DNA from: Bacillus pseudomycoides
Lineage (GTDB): Bacteria; Bacillota; Bacilli; Bacillales; Bacillaceae_G
DNA length: 40,246 nucleotides
Assembly: GCF_002582035.1 (NCBI RefSeq)
Contig: NZ_NUQE01000030.1
Span: 597-40,842 of the forward strand
Direction of reading: 5' to 3'
Shown: piece by piece, positions 1-7,428 of the stretch
How positions within the stretch are numbered: the stretch's first letter is position 1
Layout of the letters: every line of letters begins with the position of its first letter
Translations under genes and position numbers: made by a program
Notes under the pieces: generated by a model
Seen by the model: the letters and a program-made list of their open reading frames with translations, nothing else
What the model was told of the DNA's origin: nothing
The model's database searches: none

Positions 1-48
1 TGTTTTTGGGGATATATTAATTAATTTTCATTTTATAACCAGGTCATA

Positions 49-171
49 TTATTTTTCTACCATTTTAACATTTACATATCCGATTAGCGCAAGGTAACCT
101 ATTACTAATATAGGCACTAAAATTTCTGCATCTGGATGATTAATAAAACTACCTGCTAAAAAAAATACCAT
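49..171 (-). CDS. possible 40-residue membrane peptide, or decayed gene end
   Basis: A short frame starting MVFFLAG and ending VKMVEK. It has one strongly hydrophobic stretch (residues 17-32) that could span the membrane. No good ribosome binding site precedes it. In another frame just upstream, between this and the DinB-like gene, an acidic coding-like run (SIVEDDEYADYIQ) appears. The pair may therefore be the frameshifted remnant of a longer membrane protein rather than a live small gene. Function unknown. Confidence 0.25.
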   Translation of the reverse strand: MVFFLAGSFINHPDAEILVPILVIGYLALIGYVNVKMVEK

Positions 172-219
172 AACTGTATGTAATCTGCATATTCATCATC
201 TTCAACAATAGAAAAAGAC

Positions 220-729
220 TTATAAGTACTTATCACTAATCACTTTCATATGGTGTAACTCGTGCCCGGCAATGCCATATGCAAAGGTACCTATCGAAAC
301 TGGGATGTTCATTATAGTTCCATTACGATCCCATGCTGCATCATCAATGGTTGAAATAAGACTTAACGTGTTGGAGCGTACCGTGTCTAAATCAGCTAGT
401 AGCTGCTCCCAGGATAATTTGTTGAAGTTTGCCGCAGAAACGTATTGATCCTGATCCATTGCTGGGAGTGGCGCACTTTCATTTCGTGCAATGGCAAGCA
501 TTCGATACGACATCACACGTTCCGAGTCGGCCATATGCCCAATCACTTCTTTTAAAGTCCATTTCCCTGGTGCGTACGCCTTCCTTGCTGACTCCTCTGA
601 TATGCTGCTCAAGAGGGTAATGGTCTTAGTTCGTTGCTTACTAAGTATTTCTTCAATATCTCCATCTGGCACAAGACTAACATACCTATCATACTCTGGA
701 TTTTCATTAGATAATGGTCGTGGACGCAC
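220..729 (-). CDS. DinB-like four-helix protein
   Basis: A 169-residue protein of the DinB/YfiT superfamily, small four-helix proteins that usually bind a metal with three histidines. Visible family features are the segment WTLKEVIGHMADSERVMSYR, with the first histidine, and the C-terminal GHELHHMKVI, with the HxxxH-type pair. Many Bacillus members are thiol-dependent or of unknown activity, so no reaction is claimed. I start at the GTG at 729, because AGGAGG lies 6 nt upstream of it; an in-frame ATG at 744 overlaps that site. It is a single gene with no close neighbours. Confidence 0.8.
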   Translation of the reverse strand: MRPRPLSNENPEYDRYVSLVPDGDIEEILSKQRTKTITLLSSISEESARKAYAPGKWTLKEVIGHMADSERVMSYRMLAIARNESAPLPAMDQDQYVSAANFNKLSWEQLLADLDTVRSNTLSLISTIDDAAWDRNGTIMNIPVSIGTFAYGIAGHELHHMKVISDKYL

Positions 730-744
730 AAGAATCCTCCTCAT

Positions 745-964
745 CGGAATAGTTAATTATGCTTCTAGGCTAATATTCAACAGTCAAGAAGATATTTCCT
801 TTATTTGATATTTAATTTCATTACCGCAAAATAATTGCAAATTAAACAACTTTATTATCTCTGTACAACTGATTTATGCAGTTAACATAATACACATAAT
901 AATGAATTAATTCACTTTTTATTCCACTAACCTGCTCCTTTACTTCCATAAGCAGTTCAACATA
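745..964. other. gene-free AT-rich stretch
   Basis: Between the DinB-like gene and the hairpin at 968 I see no open frame with a ribosome binding site and no clear repeat. The promoter of the DinB-like gene is expected here but no convincing -35/-10 pair stands out. Confidence 0.4.
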
Positions 965-1245
965 AAAGGGCATCGATCCTAATTAGATCACTGCCCCCAT
1001 TAGCCATCCATGAAGCGCAAAAATCAGTGCTTCACCACAGAGAATGAAAATTGGTCTCTATGTCGATAATGCTTTAATGGCTGGCGAGGAAGGTCGTTGA
1101 ACTATGGTGCCTTTGAGCACATCCGTTAGTCTGACTCCGACGACCACGGTGTACCACCGACTGTCGCACCCTTTATGGGTAGCACTCATGGGAGATTAAT
1201 CCTTTTTTGGTCGTCGCGCTAGCCTCTACTTAATTTGCTATAATT
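965..1245 (-). ncRNA. candidate structured noncoding RNA (strand uncertain)
   Basis: A relatively GC-rich island in a gene-free AT-rich region. Complementary segments: 1138-1146 (CGACGACCA) with 1208-1216 (TGGTCGTCG) close a branch holding three hairpins, CGGTG-TAC-CACCG (1147-1159), ACCC-TTTAT-GGGT (1168-1180) and GGA..TCC (1191-1202). Outside lie GTGCC..GAGCAC-type pairing (about 1107-1121) and a CACAGAG/CTCTATG pair (about 1035-1061). On the minus strand the segment ends in a terminator-like hairpin (968-996). It does not match the conserved cores I know of the lysine, M-box, T-box, ydaO, TPP, FMN or SAM riboswitches. The guide RNA of an IS110-type element or an undescribed leader are both possible. 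No transposase is next to it. Confidence 0.35.
968..996 (-). terminator. intrinsic terminator-like hairpin
   Basis: GGGCA and TGCCC close a stem with an inner GATC..GATC pair. On the minus strand it is followed by CTTTTATG, so a minus-strand transcript covering the structured island would end here. Confidence 0.55.
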
Positions 1246-1260
1246 GGAGGTTTTTGTTTA

Positions 1261-1683
1261 ACGATTTACCAAACTCAATCAGATCACTCATAAGGCTCAG
1301 CCTTTTTTAAAAAGCGTTTTTACTGGGTCTATTTTGTTGTGGTTTTTTCTGGATTTTGAGATTTTTTAATTTTCATGGGAGTGCAATAAAAAAAACGAAA
1401 TACCTCCTTTATTAAGATAACATATTCGGTTTATCTATTTTATAGACAGTTAAACTTTGTTTTAAGCCCACAACTTTTTCATTTTAGGGGGTGTTTCGTT
1501 TTCTTAACTTGATAGCGATGGGGTACCGCCAACAAAACGAAGAAACCTAAAAGCCGCATAAAAAAGTAGAGATTTTTGCACTTGCTTACTCAATTATCTA
1601 GCCCTTTAGTGGAGTAACTTTATTGCTACTCCACGATTCCTTAATCCGCATTTCAGTTCAGATTTTCTTTTCACTTCTCACTA
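1261..1683. other. gene-free stretch with hairpins, possible element debris
   Basis: No open frame is convincing. Three structures stand out: AAGGC-TCA-GCCTT followed by TTTT (about 1292-1308), an 8-bp inverted repeat TTCGTTTT/AAAACGAA enclosing about 30 bases (1494-1541), and a perfect 8-bp stem GTGGAGTA/TACTCCAC (1609-1634). Patchy hairpins without coding suggest decayed mobile or intergenic elements, but I cannot name one. Confidence 0.3.
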
Positions 1684-1719
1684 TAAAAACACCCCTTTAG
1701 ATAAACAGATCCAAAGGGG
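1684..1719 (-). terminator. intrinsic terminator
   Basis: CCCCTTTGGAT pairs with ATCTAAAGGGG (one G-T pair), followed on the minus strand by TGTTTTTATAG. It fits the old 3' end of the broken peptidase gene whose remains lie at 1921-2032. Confidence 0.6.
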
Positions 1720-1753
1720 CAAAACATCGCGTCTTTTTTATAAACACCGTGAC

Positions 1754-1920
1754 TTTATTTAAAAGCGACAGAAACTTCCACCAGTGGGGGGGTTCTTCAT
1801 CCCCCACTGATGGAAAGCCCGCCCAATCAGGCTTTTACGGGCAGTTATCCCCACCTATCTTCTTCGCCTTTCTCCTCCATCTTAAGGTAGGGTCTTACTG
1901 CCCGTGAATAGCGGGATAAA
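1754..1920 (-). repeat. bcr1 repeat, near full length
   Basis: Reads on the minus strand as a typical bcr1: it starts TTTATCCCGCTATTC, has a GGGCAGTAAGACC block, an AAGAAGATAGGTGGGGATAAC block and an AAAAGCC block, then a strong CATCAGTGGGGG/CCCCCACTGGTGG hairpin near the 3' end. It abuts, and seems to have cut, the peptidase remnant. Confidence 0.85.
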
Positions 1921-2032
1921 GCATTCCAAATTGCCTCTTCTACGGCTTCAATTGTCATCGCGAACAAATGAGAAATTTCTCTCCCATTTTTCCAACTTTG
2001 ATTCCTAGTTCACGTAACCGTACTCGTTTCAT
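1921..2032 (-). pseudogene. remnant of a P1 (DmpA-type) family peptidase
   Basis: A ribosome binding site (AAAGGTGAAAGT) and ATG start a frame reading MKRVRLRELGIKVGKMG, typical of the N-terminus of P1/DmpA-type peptidases (family S58). That frame then runs into a stop. In the next frame the sequence continues GREISHLFAMTIEAVEEAIW, which resembles the C-terminal part of the same family (LFxAxxEAxEEAxxNAL). About 300 central codons are missing, including the nucleophile. The C-terminal piece stops exactly where the bcr1 repeat begins. So the gene has an internal deletion, a frameshift and a repeat insertion, and cannot make an active enzyme. Confidence 0.65.
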
Positions 2033-2069
2033 ACTTTCACCTTTTTCTTAAATCTTTTATTATAACAAA

Positions 2070-2100
2070 AATGAGAGTGCACCCTGCAAGCACTCTCATT
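2070..2100 (-). terminator. intrinsic terminator
   Basis: AATGAGAGTGC pairs perfectly with GCACTCTCATT, then TTTGTT on the minus strand. The stem overlaps the stop codon of the 111-residue gene. Confidence 0.8.
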
Positions 2101-2431
2101 GTTTTACGTATACTTCTACAACTGGATTTTCTTTGTGATCAGCATGAAGACGAATGTTACTTTCTTTTACATTATAGATATCCGCCAATAGTAATACTGT
2201 TAATATGTTAGGAAATTTGCTATCTGTGCCATACTTTCGTTCAAGTGTTTCCTTATATTCAAACGCAAGATCCCCTTGGATATATGTATACACTTCAAAT
2301 CCGTCTTCTAAATTACAGACAATACTATCAATAATATCTGCTCCAACTTGACGTGTCATTTCTTTTCGAAGTGCATCTGTCAATGCCTCCCATGACATTT
2401 CATACGTTTGAAACGTTTCTGAATGATTCAT
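2096..2431 (-). CDS. hypothetical protein, 111 residues
   Basis: I do not recognise this family. The protein is soluble-looking and acidic, with no signal peptide or membrane segment. It has a helical N-terminal half (SWEALTDALRKEMTRQVGADII) and a mixed C-terminal half ending VVEVYVKQ. The start is the ATG at 2431, 8 nt after AAGGAG; an upstream in-frame GTG directly abuts that site. It is a single gene with its own terminator. It could be a lineage-specific B. cereus-group protein. Confidence 0.7.
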   Translation of the reverse strand: MNHSETFQTYEMSWEALTDALRKEMTRQVGADIIDSIVCNLEDGFEVYTYIQGDLAFEYKETLERKYGTDSKFPNILTVLLLADIYNVKESNIRLHADHKENPVVEVYVKQ

Positions 2432-2608
2432 TTTTTTCACTCCTTTTTATCTCACTCTAACAGGCAGTAGCATTTTTCATTGCTAACAAACAGTCCTTCC
2501 CTATCATTCCCGTTTTTCATCACAATTATGAAGGAATAGACAAACGTACAAGCCGCTCTTGTCCCTTTATCATATCGTAATATTGGAAAGAGAAAGGGGC
2601 GAATTTAT

Positions 2609-3061
2609 ATGTATTCTCATCGACATTATGATACATGCCGGCGATATTATGGGCGAGTCGTACGCATTGAAGATAATAAAGGCAGGATCCATCTCGGAAG
2701 AATTGTTGATATAACGAATAAATCAGTATGGATTGAACCAGTTCATCGCAAGCGATTTGACCACGGATTTGGCTTTGGTGGTAGCTTCGGCTGTGATTTC
2801 TGCGGTGGTTTTGATGAATGTAACCATTGTGGATTTGGATTTGATGACTGCAGATCTGGTAGACGTAGATCTCGTAGATCTCGTAGATCTCGTAGATGTG
2901 ATAGATGTGGATTTGATGAATGTAGATGTGGTGGTGGATTTGGTGGATTTGGCGGATTTGGCGGATTTGGCGGATTTGGCGGATTTGGTGGATTTGGAGC
3001 CGTTGAAGTTGGTTTTGGATTTATTACCGGTATTGCATTAGCTGCTTTATTTTTCATTTAA
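2609..3061 (+). CDS. Gly/Cys/Arg-rich repeat protein
   Basis: A 150-residue protein of three parts. Residues 1-50 look like a small beta-rich fold (GRVVRIEDNKGRIHLGRIVDI). Residues 50-130 are low complexity: Cys-rich GF stretches, an RRSRRSRRSRR run and then seven GGF units. The last ~18 residues (VGFGFITGIALAALFFI) are hydrophobic and could anchor it in a membrane. The repeats are 9 bp at DNA level (AGATCTCGT and GGATTTGGC units), so length may vary between strains. The start is supported by AAAGGGGCG 7 nt upstream. Such composition is seen in Bacillus spore-surface proteins, but that role is inference. Confidence 0.75.
   Translation: MYSHRHYDTCRRYYGRVVRIEDNKGRIHLGRIVDITNKSVWIEPVHRKRFDHGFGFGGSFGCDFCGGFDECNHCGFGFDDCRSGRRRSRRSRRSRRCDRCGFDECRCGGGFGGFGGFGGFGGFGGFGGFGAVEVGFGFITGIALAALFFI
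2856..2996 (+). repeat. tandem 9-bp repeats inside the Gly-rich gene
   Basis: Two arrays: AGATCTCGT units (about 2868-2897, degenerate at the edges) coding SRR, and GGATTTGGC/T units (about 2938-2996) coding GFG. All units are multiples of three, so copy-number change keeps the frame. Confidence 0.85.
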
Positions 3062-3063
3062 AG

Positions 3064-3089
3064 AAAAGCCAACGAGTATGTTGGCTTTT
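3064..3089 (+). terminator. intrinsic terminator
   Basis: AAAAGCCAAC pairs with GTTGGCTTTT, followed by more T. It lies 3 nt after the stop of the Gly-rich protein gene. Confidence 0.85.
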
Positions 3090-3091
3090 TT

Positions 3092-3168
3092 TATAAAGTG
3101 AAACTTCTATCAGCGTTTTTTTTCATTCCCCATTGATGGAAAGCCCGCCCAATCGGACTTTTACGAAG
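3092..3168 (-). repeat. truncated bcr1 repeat
   Basis: Holds the ATAAAGTGAAACTTC end, a degenerate hairpin and the GCCCGCCCAATCGGACTTTTA block. It then stops, with the other half of the element missing. Confidence 0.7.
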
Positions 3169-3199
3169 AATGAAGTTTACCATTAATCAAAGTTTCCCT

Positions 3200-3919
3200 T
3201 TATTTTTGACAAATAAAAATTCGGTGCCCTAATATATGCTTGTATTGATGTAAAGTATGTTCATGCGCAATCCATGCATTATACAAATCTTGTGAAATAA
3301 AATCAGATATATTCCACTCTGGTTCTTCTACATGTGTAGAAATCGTCTCTGCAATGGTTCCGCCTCCAAGTACACGTACTGTTGTAAAATTTGCTTGTTT
3401 AAAGAGTGCAATCCATTCTTGCGCTGTTAACAGCTGCTCCATTCCATATAAAGCTAATATATTTTTTTCCTCATGCATTGGTAAGTGTTGCTCGATTACC
3501 AGTTCAATAACAAGTAGCGTTCCACCATATTGTAATACACGATAACACTCATTTATCGATTTTCTTTTATTTGTAAATGCAAGAATTGACTCTCCTAATA
3601 CAATATGAAACATTTCATCACGAAACGGTAGTGTCTCTACGCTCCCTGCAATGAGCTCAATATTTACTCCATCCTTATCCCATCTTTTTTTTGCTTTTTC
3701 AATCATCGTTTCATTTATTTCAACCGCACTTACAGCAGAACCATACTGTTTCGCAATATAAGAAGCTGTCCTGCCTGTTCCACAACCAATCTCTAATAAT
3801 TTTGTATGCTGCCCTAATGAAAGCTGCGGTAACAATTGCTTTGTTAACGTAAAACCTCCTGGATGTGCACTACCAATACCAAATGCTGCAAGGAAATCTA
3901 AATAAGAATATTGTTTCAT
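3200..3919 (-). CDS. class I SAM-dependent methyltransferase
   Basis: A 239-residue methyltransferase. Motif I is LLEIGCGTGR, where S-adenosylmethionine binds, followed by an acidic residue at the end of strand 2 (VSAVEIN). Later motifs are VETLPFRDEMFHIVLGES and a YRVLQYGGTLLVIE segment, as in the UbiE/Methyltransf_11 group. The substrate cannot be told from sequence. The ATG at 3919 is preceded by AAAGGAG at 6 nt; a TTG two codons earlier is less likely. It sits alone between a hairpin (3953-3985) and a truncated bcr1. Confidence 0.8.
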   Translation of the reverse strand: MKQYSYLDFLAAFGIGSAHPGGFTLTKQLLPQLSLGQHTKLLEIGCGTGRTASYIAKQYGSAVSAVEINETMIEKAKKRWDKDGVNIELIAGSVETLPFRDEMFHIVLGESILAFTNKRKSINECYRVLQYGGTLLVIELVIEQHLPMHEEKNILALYGMEQLLTAQEWIALFKQANFTTVRVLGGGTIAETISTHVEEPEWNISDFISQDLYNAWIAHEHTLHQYKHILGHRIFICQK

Positions 3920-3952
3920 ATACAACTCCTTTTCTCCACACTTCGGGACAGT

Positions 3953-3985
3953 AAAATTCTCATTTCAATCCGCAATGAGAGTTTT
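3953..3985. terminator. hairpin, possibly a bidirectional terminator
   Basis: AAAATTCTCATT pairs with AATGAGAGTTTT around a 9-nt loop, with T-rich sequence on the plus side. It lies between oppA and the methyltransferase gene and would limit read-through between them. Confidence 0.5.
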
Positions 3986-4036
3986 ATTTTGTTTTCGTAT
4001 TGCATATGTATTCATACCACATAAAAATGTGCTCAT

Positions 4037-4069
4037 AAAAAAGAGAGTACAGTATTGTACCCTCTTTTT
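4037..4069 (-). terminator. intrinsic terminator of oppA
   Basis: AAAAAGAGGGTAC pairs with GTACTCTCTTTTTT on the minus strand, just after the oppA stop. Confidence 0.85.
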
Positions 4070-4078
4070 GACTGATTC

Positions 4079-5788
4079 TTATTTTTTGTCTTCTTTCTCA
4101 GTAACATAAGCCCATTTGTAGCTGAAATCTCCACCAAAGCTATGAGAAGCGATGTCATGTACATTCGGACGTAGTAAGTAAGAGTTACCACGTTGATATA
4201 ATGGTGCAATTGCTGCATCTTTAAGTAAGATTTTCTCAGCTTTTCCTAATTGTTCCCAACGAGTCTTCTGGTCAGCCAATAGTTCTTTCTTACCTTTTTT
4301 CACGATTTCATCATACTCTTTATTAGAGTAGCCCATTTGGTTATGAGAGTTTGTTGTTTCAAACATATCGATGAATGTCATTGGATCTGGATAGTCCGGA
4401 CCCCAACCAGCGTAAGAAATATCATAGTTTTGATCTGTTTCTAATTTTAATTTTTGTTTAAACGGTTGGTTTTTCAAATTGATTTTTAAGCCCGGCAAGT
4501 TTTTCTCTAATTGTTCTTTTAAATATTCGCCAATTTTCTTCGCATTGTCAGTATCATAGTTCAACAATTCAAGCGTAATTTCGTCTTTACCTAATTCTTT
4601 CTTTGCTTCTTCCCAAAGTTTTTTCGCTTCTTTTGGATCATATGCTACATCTTTAATAGAACCGCCGAATGAATCACGGAAATCTTTCTTATCTGGACCA
4701 GTTGAAAGCGTTGATGGTACAAGGTAGTCCGCTGGCTTAGAGCCGTCATTTAAGATGACGTTCGCTAATGCCTTTTTATCAAATCCTTTTGCAATTGCTT
4801 GGCGAAGCTTCTCGTTTTTCAACGGTGTATCTTGGCCACCACGCTTTTGGTTTAGGCGCAGGAAGTATGTTGACGGATCTAATTCTGTGTGAAACTCATC
4901 TTTATTTCCTTTATATTTGTCAACATATTCTGCTGCTAACCCAACACGGTCAGCTTGGCCACTTTCATATAAGTTAACACGAGTAGATAACTCTTTAACT
5001 ACGTTGACGTTAATTTCGTCTAGCTTCACTGTTTTCTTATCCCAATATTGATCGTTTTTCTTATATTTCCATCCTTGTTCATGCTTCCATTCAGCTAAAG
5101 AGAATGGTCCGTTGTATACTAAGCTATCAGCTTCTAAGGCGTATTTATCGCCTTTTTCTTTTACAACTTTCTCATTTAATGGATAGAATGAAGCAAATGA
5201 TGTTAATTGAATAAAGTATGGAATTGGGTTATCTAATTCTACTTCTAATGTATAATCATCAACCGCTTTTACCCCTAACGAATCAGCCGGTGCTTTCCCT
5301 TCATTAATTGCCTGCGCATTTTTCACATCATACATAATGAATGCATATTCAGCAGCTGTTTTAGGATCTAATAAACGTTGCCATGCAAATACGAAATCTT
5401 TTGCTGTTACAGGATCGCCATTTGACCATTTCGCATCTTTACGAAGCTTAAACGTATATTTTTTACTATCATCGCTCTTTGTATATGATTCTGCCACACC
5501 AGGAACTGGCTTATTATCTTTATCAAGACGGTATAAACCTTCCATTACGTTGTTTAATACAAGCAACGAAACTTGATCCGTTGCTTTAGAAGAGTCCATA
5601 GATGGAATTTCTTGTGTTTCTAATAAATTCAATACTTGTTTATCCGCTAACTTACCTTCTGTTTTTTTCTCATCATTTTTTGGCTCTGTGCTTGCTTTTT
5701 TGTCCCCTGATCCTGAACATGCTGTTAAAGCCACGCTCATCGCCAGCACTGGCGCTACTACAGCTGAGATTTTTTTGATCTTTTTCAT
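4079..5788 (-). CDS. oppA: oligopeptide-binding lipoprotein OppA
   Basis: A 569-residue extracellular solute-binding protein of family 5 (SBP_bac_5). It captures peptides outside the membrane for an ABC permease. The N-terminus is a lipoprotein signal, MKKIKKISAVVAPVLAMSV followed by LTAC, with Cys24 as the lipidated residue. A charged linker follows (residues 25-50). Family features include the early YRLDKDNKPVPGVAESY and the WSNGDPVTAKDFVFAWQR segment. No opp permease or ATPase genes are adjacent, so it must serve a transporter encoded elsewhere. The start has GGGAGGG upstream. A CodY-like site lies 72 bp upstream. Confidence 0.9.
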   Translation of the reverse strand: MKKIKKISAVVAPVLAMSVALTACSGSGDKKASTEPKNDEKKTEGKLADKQVLNLLETQEIPSMDSSKATDQVSLLVLNNVMEGLYRLDKDNKPVPGVAESYTKSDDSKKYTFKLRKDAKWSNGDPVTAKDFVFAWQRLLDPKTAAEYAFIMYDVKNAQAINEGKAPADSLGVKAVDDYTLEVELDNPIPYFIQLTSFASFYPLNEKVVKEKGDKYALEADSLVYNGPFSLAEWKHEQGWKYKKNDQYWDKKTVKLDEINVNVVKELSTRVNLYESGQADRVGLAAEYVDKYKGNKDEFHTELDPSTYFLRLNQKRGGQDTPLKNEKLRQAIAKGFDKKALANVILNDGSKPADYLVPSTLSTGPDKKDFRDSFGGSIKDVAYDPKEAKKLWEEAKKELGKDEITLELLNYDTDNAKKIGEYLKEQLEKNLPGLKINLKNQPFKQKLKLETDQNYDISYAGWGPDYPDPMTFIDMFETTNSHNQMGYSNKEYDEIVKKGKKELLADQKTRWEQLGKAEKILLKDAAIAPLYQRGNSYLLRPNVHDIASHSFGGDFSYKWAYVTEKEDKK

Positions 5789-5859
5789 TTTGTACCCTCC
5801 CTAATTTTATGTACGATACTACTTGTGAGAAACTTTTTGACAACTTTATGTTTCTATAT

Positions 5860-5874
5860 AGTTATCAGAAAATT
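5860..5874. promoter_or_regulatory. candidate CodY box upstream of oppA
   Basis: AGTTATCAGAAAATT matches the CodY consensus AATTTTCWGAAAATT at 13 of 15 positions. CodY is known to repress peptide uptake genes in Bacillus when branched-chain amino acids and GTP are plentiful. Confidence 0.5.
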
Positions 5875-6450
5875 TCTATTAATTAATATTCTACTAATTT
5901 TTATGATTTTGTAAAGTAGTATTATTAAAAAAATTTAAAAAATTATTTTATTACAGTAACATTTATAATTATTCTGTAAAATAATTCAAGAAAAAAGGCA
6001 CCCCCTTCACTATACGGATGCTTAGATTCTTCTATTTATTACTATTTTCCAAAAACCATATAAGATAATATTTTACAATATATTACATTTTTATGCATAT
6101 CTTCTTTTTGATTCTTTCATTTTGTTTTCTTATATTTCCAGTAAAACTTTCTCAAGTTTTGTCTGACAACTTCATTTTTACTCTGTATAGCAACACTCTT
6201 ATTATTTCTTAACACTATATACTTGCGGACTTCTAACATAAAGCAATCAATACTTAACAAAAACACTAATCCTTTTTACAAAATAACTTTCAATGCGAAA
6301 ACTTTATCGCCATTAACTGCTACTGCATCTTTTCATTTTCTTTATTAAAATTTTGGCTTTGTTAAAGAATATTATCGATTTTTCTTATTAAACAAACGGA
6401 GCAGCATAGTTAGAAGAAGGATTAGGACATTAAGCATGGAATAATATTCC
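5875..6450. other. gene-free AT-rich stretch
   Basis: Nothing with coding features was found. The region is AT-rich with runs of A and T and shows no bcr1 copy. At 6470-6553 on the minus strand a coding-like run of 27 residues without a start (GLVSGLLGKYYETAF...) overlaps the terminator at 6451-6499. It may be the tail of a decayed gene. Confidence 0.3.
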
Positions 6451-6499
6451 AAAAAAAAAAAAAACAACCTTACCCTAATTGAATATCACGGTAAAGTTG
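6451..6499 (-). terminator. strong intrinsic terminator
   Basis: CAACTTTACC and GGTAAGGTTG form the stem on the minus strand, followed by 14 T. It is the likely end of the ABC exporter operon, about 120 bp upstream on that strand. Confidence 0.8.
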
Positions 6500-6621
6500 C
6501 TTAAATGCTGTTTCGTAATATTTACCTAAAAGGCCTGATACTAGTCCACCACATTAGATGAACTCTTTTTACTGTCTACCTAAAAAAGCCAATTCACCTC
6601 TTCTTTTTATTAAAAGATCTT

Positions 6622-7428
6622 TTATAAAGGTAAATCTCTTCTTTTAAACAGAATCACAGAAATTATAAAAAGAATACTAGCTGCTATAAGTAAACCAATA
6701 CTTGTCGGCCATATATTATAGCTTCCATCAACAATTTCTTGCGGGCGATACAAGCTAAATATAGATAAATGTCTCATCCATTCCAATTTATCACTCAATT
6801 TTCCTAACATATCCAATCCATAAAACAATACTGTTATACCTGTAGAAATACTCAAAGCTTTCTTTTCATCATCAAATAAACAGGAAAAGAAAAATGAATA
6901 TGCACAAATAACAAGAAATAAAAGTCCGCCAAGAAAATTGAGTTTAAAAAATAATACTTTATCAATGGATACTTTTTCAATTAGCCATTCTGCTCCAACT
7001 AAACCGCCAAGATAAGTAGCCATAACGATCGTAAATAACCCTATGATTAAGACAGATGCTTGCGTCAAAATTACCTTTGTACGCGAAACAGATGTAGATA
7101 ATAAATAAGCCATCGATCCTCTATCAACTAGATAAGCAACTAGTTTTGTCGATGCTATAATACTATACACCATCAACAACAAAACAAAGATCAAACCATA
7201 ATATTCTCCGGCTAAAAAATCATTCAATTTTTCAATCCCTTTTTCAAATCCCACTGCTTTTAATACCCCTTGAGGCATCGCTTTCAGTATTTCATCTACT
7301 CCCTTGACAGATGAGAATGATGGAAAGATCCAAATTAGTAACCATAAATAAAGAACTGAACCAATAGCATAGTTCAAAATCATTTTGGCATTTGCTTTTA
7401 AACTAGCAACAAATAACGCTTTACTCAT
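6622..7428 (-). CDS. ABC-2 type exporter, membrane subunit
   Basis: A 268-residue integral membrane protein with six predicted spans, including around residues 17-37, 77-97, 118-140, 165-185 and the C-terminal ILLIAASILFIISVILF. It fits ABC-2-type permeases of the BcrB/NatB-like kind, which move drugs, peptides or ions outward together with a separate ATPase. Its start overlaps the stop of the ATPase gene by 4 bp (ATGA), so the two are translationally coupled. The substrate is not evident. Control by the divergent TetR regulator is likely. Confidence 0.8.
   Translation of the reverse strand: MSKALFVASLKANAKMILNYAIGSVLYLWLLIWIFPSFSSVKGVDEILKAMPQGVLKAVGFEKGIEKLNDFLAGEYYGLIFVLLLMVYSIIASTKLVAYLVDRGSMAYLLSTSVSRTKVILTQASVLIIGLFTIVMATYLGGLVGAEWLIEKVSIDKVLFFKLNFLGGLLFLVICAYSFFFSCLFDDEKKALSISTGITVLFYGLDMLGKLSDKLEWMRHLSIFSLYRPQEIVDGSYNIWPTSIGLLIAASILFIISVILFKRRDLPL

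Noticed and set aside
965-1245. Known riboswitch (lysine, M-box) or T-box
   Set aside because: A GTAGAGG start and a GGTGGTACACC segment look suggestive, but the other conserved elements of those families are missing.
2856-2996. CRISPR-like array
   Set aside because: Units are 9 bp without spacers and lie inside a coding frame.
2743-3057. Long Pro/Asn-rich frame antisense to the Gly-rich gene
   Set aside because: It is the mirror of the 9-bp repeats and has no ribosome binding site.
6470-6553. 27-residue coding-like run near the exporter terminator
   Set aside because: No start, bounded by stops, and partly inside the terminator stem; kept only as a note on the intergenic region.
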